This document shows, piece after piece, positions 29,479-33,139 of a stretch of DNA of 33,139 nt. Below the pieces are notes generated by a model, which made no database searches, was not told the origin of the DNA, and saw only the letters and a list, made by a program, of their open reading frames with translations. The stretch lies in assembly GCA_027489355.1 (NCBI GenBank), contig JAIXZY010000050.1, forward strand, positions 1-33,139. Direction: 5' to 3'. The position numbers and the translations under genes were made by a program. Position 1 is the first letter of the stretch, and each line of letters opens with the position of its first letter. The stretch comes from Paracoccaceae bacterium. GTDB lineage: Bacteria > Pseudomonadota > Alphaproteobacteria > Rhodobacterales > Rhodobacteraceae.

Positions 29479-29516
29479 AATCAATGACTTGATTTTTTCC
29501 GTTAAGAGAAAATCAA
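29479..29516. promoter_or_regulatory. nested TTGATT inverted repeats upstream of the monooxygenase gene
   Basis: AATCAA (29479) and TTGATT (29489) form one inverted repeat with a 4-base spacer. The latter, as TTGATTTT, pairs again with AAAATCAA (29509-29516) over a 12-base spacer. The tract is strikingly AT-rich for this chromosome and ends 22 bases before the next start, so operator and promoter functions are likely. Confidence 0.5.
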
Positions 29517-29538
29517 CTTCTGGAAAAGGGTCTTAGCG

Positions 29539-30774
29539 ATGACCGATAGCATACACACCCTTGTCATCGGCGGCGGCCAGGCCGGGGTTGCCACCTCGGC
29601 CCATCTCCAGAAACTGGGCGTCCCGCACCTTGTCCTGGAACGCGACCGCATCGCCGAACGCTGGCGCAGCTGGCGCTGGGACAGTCTGGTCGCCAACGGT
29701 CCCGCCTGGCACGACCGCTTCCCCGACGCCGAGTTCGAGGGCCTCGACCCCGATGCCTTCGCGGGCAAGGAGGCCGTCGCCGACTATTTTGCCCGCTTCG
29801 CCAGCGACCGGAACCTGCCCATCCGCGAAGGTGTCGAGGTCACGCGGCTGGAACGCCAGGGCGACCGTTTCCGAGCCACCACCTCTGATGGGACCATCAA
29901 GGCACAGAGCGTCGTCGTCGCCACCGGACCTTTCCAGAAGCCGGTGATCCCCACGGTGATTACCGATCCCGGGATCACCCAGATCCATTCCAACGGCTAC
30001 CGCAATCCCGGCGCCCTTCCGCAAGGCGCGGTGTTGGTCGTGGGGGCCGGATCGTCCGGCGCGCAGATCGCCGAGGAACTGGTGCGGTCGGGTCGCCGCG
30101 TGTATCTCTCGCTCGGCCCGCACGACAGGCCGCCGCGCCGCTACCGGGGGAAGGACTTCGTCTGGTGGCTGGGCAAGCTTGGCAAGTGGGACATGAAGGC
30201 CCCTACGCCGGGGACCGAACACGTCACCATCGCCGTCAGCGGGGCCTATGGCGGCCACACGATGGACTTTCGCCGGCTTGCGGGCCTGGGCGTCACGCTT
30301 CTGGGCCGCGCCGGAGACTACAGGGACGGCGTCCTGCAGTTCGCCGACGACCTTGCCACCAACATCGCCAACGGGGATCGGAACTACCTGTCAGTCCTGG
30401 ACGAGGCCGATGCCTATGCCGCCGCGCAGGGCCTTGACCTGCCGGAAGAGCCGGAGGCGCGTGCCCTGCTTCCGCTGCCGGATTGCGTGACCAGCCCGAC
30501 GCTTGCGCTGGACCTGAAGGCCGCCGGGATCTCGACCGTGATCTGGGCCACCGGGTTCCGGCTGGACTTCGGCTGGATCGACCTGGACATCTTCCGCGAG
30601 GACGGCCGCCCGCGCCACCAGGACGGCGTGACCGAGGTGCCCGGGCTTTACTTCGTGGGCCTGCCCTGGTTGTCTTGCCGGGGATCGGCCTTCATCTGGG
30701 GCGCCTGGAAGGATGCCGAGCGGCTGGCCGGGGTGATCGCCGCGCGCCAAGGGCGCACGCAGGCCCATTCTTAG
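29539..30774 (+). CDS. flavin-dependent monooxygenase-like NAD(P)/FAD oxidoreductase
   Basis: This encodes 411 residues with two dinucleotide-binding motifs: FAD at VIGGGQAGVATS (about 9-20) and NAD(P) at VVGAGSSGAQIAEEL (about 168-182). ATGF is followed by RLDFGWID near residue 336, a motif common to flavin monooxygenases and YUCCA/CzcO-like proteins. The N-terminal ERWRSWRWDSLVANGP stretch is typical of CzcO-like members (annotated as potassium transporter or monooxygenase). The full FMO fingerprint FxGxxxHxxx(Y/F) is not seen, so the reaction is uncertain. The gene has its own AT-rich upstream region with nested inverted repeats. It is followed by a small ORF and valS. Confidence 0.85.
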   Translation: MTDSIHTLVIGGGQAGVATSAHLQKLGVPHLVLERDRIAERWRSWRWDSLVANGPAWHDRFPDAEFEGLDPDAFAGKEAVADYFARFASDRNLPIREGVEVTRLERQGDRFRATTSDGTIKAQSVVVATGPFQKPVIPTVITDPGITQIHSNGYRNPGALPQGAVLVVGAGSSGAQIAEELVRSGRRVYLSLGPHDRPPRRYRGKDFVWWLGKLGKWDMKAPTPGTEHVTIAVSGAYGGHTMDFRRLAGLGVTLLGRAGDYRDGVLQFADDLATNIANGDRNYLSVLDEADAYAAAQGLDLPEEPEARALLPLPDCVTSPTLALDLKAAGISTVIWATGFRLDFGWIDLDIFREDGRPRHQDGVTEVPGLYFVGLPWLSCRGSAFIWGAWKDAERLAGVIAARQGRTQAHS

Positions 30775-30785
30775 CGACGCAGTCC

Positions 30786-30911
30786 ATGCCTGTCGTGCCT
30801 TTGGCCGGGCTGACCGGTGGCCGGCGGGCTGTCCGGGCCACGACGGCGGGCTGCATCGGGCTGGTTCTCTGCTGCTTTGCCCCTGCGGCTCTGGGCCAAC
30901 CGACCTTCTGA
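30786..30911 (+). CDS. possible 41-residue signal-peptide-like ORF
   Basis: An ATG at 30786 opens 41 codons: a basic N-terminus (GGRRAVRATTAG), a hydrophobic stretch with three Cys (CIGLVLCCFAPAALG) and then only QPTF before TGA. It reads like a signal peptide with almost no cargo. The ribosome site is poor (no AGG at proper distance), and the stretch also contains a GTGGCC/GGCCAC hairpin that may simply end the upstream transcript. It could be a tiny membrane or secreted protein, the stub of a lost exported gene, or chance. Confidence 0.25.
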   Translation: MPVVPLAGLTGGRRAVRATTAGCIGLVLCCFAPAALGQPTF

Positions 30912-30929
30912 CGCTTCCCCTTCCGCGCA

Positions 30930-30945
30930 GGGTTCGCTAGAACCC
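30930..30945 (+). promoter_or_regulatory. inverted repeat with -10-like GCTAGA upstream of valS
   Basis: GGGTTC-GCTA-GAACCC is an inverted repeat that also contains GCTAGA, the core found ahead of tig and tRNA-Leu. It lies 22 bases before the valS ATG. It may be the valS promoter -10 or a small hairpin. A -35 is not clear. Confidence 0.35.
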
Positions 30946-30967
30946 GCGCGGACAAGGGGAAACGCGC

Positions 30968-33139
30968 ATGCCGATGGAAAAGACCTTCAACGCCGCCGAG
31001 GCCGAAGCCCGCATCTCGAAGACCTGGCTTGACGCCAAGGCGTTCCGCGCCGGGGCCAATGCCAAGCCGGGTCGGCCCGCGTTTTCGGTGATGATCCCCC
31101 CGCCGAACGTCACCGGGTCCCTGCACATGGGGCACGCGTTCAACAACACGCTGCAGGACATCCTGACGCGCTGGCACCGGATGCAGGGCGACGACACGCT
31201 CTGGCAGCCCGGGACGGACCACGCCGGGATCGCAACCCAGATGGTGACGGAACGCGAGATGGCGCTGCATCAGGAGCCAGATCGCCGCACCATGGGGCGC
31301 GAGAAGTTCCTGGGCCGCGTCTGGCAGCAGAAACAGAAGTCGCGGGGCACCATCATCGGCCAGTTGCAGCGGCTGGGGGCGTCGTGTGACTGGGACCGCG
31401 AGGCCTTTACCATGTCGGGCGCGCCGGGCGCACCTGAAGGAGAGGAAGGCAACTTCCACGACGCGGTGATCAAGGTCTTCGTCGACATGTACCGGAAGGG
31501 CCTGATCTACCGCGGCAAGCGGCTGGTGAACTGGGACCCGCATTTCGAGACCGCGATCTCGGACCTGGAGGTCGAGAATACTGAGGTGCCAGGGCATATG
31601 TGGCACTTCAAATACCCGCTCGCGGGCGGGGAGACCTACGAGTACGTGGAGAAGGACGCCGACGGCAACGTGACCTTCCGCGAGGTGCGCGACTATATCA
31701 GCATCGCCACCACCCGGCCCGAGACGATGCTGGGCGACGGGGCCGTCGCAGTTCATCCATCGGATGAACGGTATGCGCCAATCGTCGGGAAGCTTTGCGA
31801 AATCCCGGTGGGGCCGAAGGAACACCGCCGCCTGATCCCGATCATCACCGACGAATACCCCGACCCCATCTTCGGCTCCGGTGCCGTGAAGATCACTGGC
31901 GCGCATGACTTCAACGACTACGGCGTCGCCAAACGCGCGGGCATCCCCTGCTACCGCCTGATGGACACCCGCGCCCAGATGCGCGCGGACGGCGCACCCT
32001 ATGCCGAGGCCGCCGCCGTGGCCCAACGCATGTCCCGCGCCTGGCTGGTCGCCAAGGGCTACGCCACCCCCGGCATCGCCGAGCAGCCCTTCACCCTGTC
32101 GGAATCCGAGATCGACGCGCTGAACCTCGTCCCCGACGAGCTGCGCGGGCTGGACCGGTATGAGGCCCGCAAGCGCGTGGTCGAGGCGATCACGGCCGAG
32201 GGGCTGGCGGTCACGGTTCTCAAGAAATCCGTCGACAAGGAAACCGGGGCCGAGCACCTGGAACGGGTGCCGTATGTCGAAGCAAAGCCGATCATGCAGC
32301 CCTTCGGCGACCGCTCGAAAGTGGTGATCGAGCCGATGTTGACCGACCAGTGGTTCGTCGATACCGCCAAGATCGTCGAACCCGCGCTGGATGCGGTGCG
32401 GACCGGCCGTACGAAGATCATCCCGCCCTCGGGCGAGAAGACCTATTACCACTGGCTGGAAAACATCGAGCCCTGGTGCATCAGCCGCCAGCTTTGGTGG
32501 GGGCATCAGATTCCGGTTTGGACGGCGATGGTGCCAAGCCTCAAGGGAGAAGTAGGGACATGGAGCGCCCGCGTCGGAGCAGATGTTCCGCTTGAACGCG
32601 CAATGCAGTTTCTGCGTGACAACTCCCCTGATGAGAAGGCCCTGGGTGGGGAACTCACCAGTGCCGGTCTGCTCACTATGCAGTTTTGTGCCGCTTCAGC
32701 GGAAGAAGCGAAGAAGCAAATCGCGAAAGTGTGGATGGATCGTACGGGCTCCCTTCCACCCTACAAGCTTGTCGAAGTGGATGAAGAGCCAAGTGAGTGG
32801 CCCCAGTTCATGTACGACACCGTCAACAAGGGTTACGACATTCCCCTATGGCGCGACCCCGACGTCCTCGACACCTGGTTCTCCTCCGGCCTCTGGCCGA
32901 TCGGCACGCTCGGCTGGCCGAACTGGACCGCAGACGAACAGAAATACTTCCCCACCTCGGTCCTCGTGACCGGGCAGGATATCCTGTTCTTCTGGGTCGC
33001 CCGGATGATGATGATGCAGCTTGCCGTGGTGAACGACATTCCGTTCCACACCGTCTACCTGCACGGCCTCGTCCGCGACGCCAAGGGCAAGAAGATGTCG
33101 AAATCGCTCGGCAACGTCATTGACCCGTTGGAGATCATC
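30968..33139 (+). CDS. valS: valine-tRNA ligase, 5' part (runs off the window)
   Basis: This gives 724 residues of class I valyl-tRNA synthetase, cut by the window edge. The HIGH motif is His53-Met-Gly-His56 in [15 protein letters not shown], and KMSKS is intact at 709-713. The editing domain (about 200-350) includes [17 protein letters not shown] and [24 protein letters not shown] and [22 protein letters not shown] bracket an unusually long segment: 106 residues between Trp518 and Ile625, against about 26 in E. coli ValRS. That segment has lower G+C (about 57% by hand count over 32521-32820) and a more Lys/Glu-rich composition than its flanks, but stays in frame. AAGGGG precedes the ATG. The shorter ATG-Pro-ATG alternative (Met3) is possible. 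Confidence 0.95.
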   Translation, partial: MPMEKTFNAAEAEARISKTWLDAKAFRAGANAKPGRPAFSVMIPPPNVTGSLHMGHAFNNTLQDILTRWHRMQGDDTLWQPGTDHAGIATQMVTEREMALHQEPDRRTMGREKFLGRVWQQKQKSRGTIIGQLQRLGASCDWDREAFTMSGAPGAPEGEEGNFHDAVIKVFVDMYRKGLIYRGKRLVNWDPHFETAISDLEVENTEVPGHMWHFKYPLAGGETYEYVEKDADGNVTFREVRDYISIATTRPETMLGDGAVAVHPSDERYAPIVGKLCEIPVGPKEHRRLIPIITDEYPDPIFGSGAVKITGAHDFNDYGVAKRAGIPCYRLMDTRAQMRADGAPYAEAAAVAQRMSRAWLVAKGYATPGIAEQPFTLSESEIDALNLVPDELRGLDRYEARKRVVEAITAEGLAVTVLKKSVDKETGAEHLERVPYVEAKPIMQPFGDRSKVVIEPMLTDQWFVDTAKIVEPALDAVRTGRTKIIPPSGEKTYYHWLENIEPWCISRQLWWGHQIPVWTAMVPSLKGEVGTWSARVGADVPLERAMQFLRDNSPDEKALGGELTSAGLLTMQFCAASAEEAKKQIAKVWMDRTGSLPPYKLVEVDEEPSEWPQFMYDTVNKGYDIPLWRDPDVLDTWFSSGLWPIGTLGWPNWTADEQKYFPTSVLVTGQDILFFWVARMMMMQLAVVNDIPFHTVYLHGLVRDAKGKKMSKSLGNVIDPLEII

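Noticed and set aside
29479-29516. FNR/FnrL box upstream of the monooxygenase gene
   Set aside because: FNR boxes are TTGAT-N4-ATCAA. Here the 4-base spacing occurs in the reverse order (ATCAA-N4-TTGAT), and the correctly ordered arms are much farther apart.

Overview
The window looks like chromosome of a GC-rich alphaproteobacterium, most likely of the Rhodobacterales (Rhodobacter/Paracoccus/Gemmobacter-like). The grounds are the strong C/G third-position codon bias, the rpsF-rpsR-rplI cluster with an Arg/Asp-rich S6 tail, long PstC and PstA proteins, a short single-domain Hint protein, and promoter cores ending in AAGGCC. I see no rRNA, insertion sequence, CRISPR array or phage module. The only RNA gene is a tRNA-Leu(UAG).

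Layout. 1-4.7 kb: lysC, a convergent FAD oxidoreductase, and ptsP (nitrogen-PTS enzyme I). 4.9-6.5 kb: a two-gene minus-strand unit made of a small Tat-type Ser/Thr-rich exported peptide and an HPr-kinase-like protein fused to a PqqD-like domain. 6.7-9.5 kb, minus strand: GNAT acetyltransferase, EcsC-like protein and a malonyl-CoA synthetase (MatB-like). 9.6-10.6 kb: a flavin reductase overlapping a PACE-type efflux protein. 10.6-12.1 kb: the S6-S18-L9 operon with promoter and terminator. 12.2-15.1 kb: EamA transporter, HxlR regulator and a divergent acyl-CoA-dehydrogenase-fold enzyme. 15.2-17.4 kb: trigger factor, tRNA-Leu and a degenerate Hint protein. 17.5-20.5 kb: aldehyde dehydrogenase and GMC alcohol dehydrogenase, an alcohol-to-acid pair. 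20.5-24.5 kb: tandem Pho boxes and pstSCA, with no pstB following. 24.5-29.4 kb: a LuxR regulator divergent from nitrilase, TMADH/histamine-dehydrogenase-like enzyme, RidA and DUF1028. 29.5 kb to the end: an FAD monooxygenase-like protein and valS, which runs off the window.

How genes may work together. The amine cassette (nitrilase, 6-S-cysteinyl-FMN dehydrogenase, RidA, DUF1028) reads as one catabolic unit in which amine oxidation gives imine or aldehyde products and RidA removes reactive imines. A palindrome between the divergent promoters is a candidate LuxR operator. The phosphate transporter genes follow a four-half-site Pho box arrangement like that of E. coli pstS.

The most unusual item is the peptide/kinase pair at 4957-6509. 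A twin-arginine signal precedes a mature region that is just over half Ser/Thr, encoded directly before a protein that joins a kinase fold to a peptide-binding (RRE-like) fold. I propose it as a candidate RiPP-like, possibly phosphorylating, export system. That function is inference. Other points of interest are a histamine-dehydrogenase-type pocket in the TMADH-like enzyme, a lower-GC insertion in ValRS, and the missing pstB.
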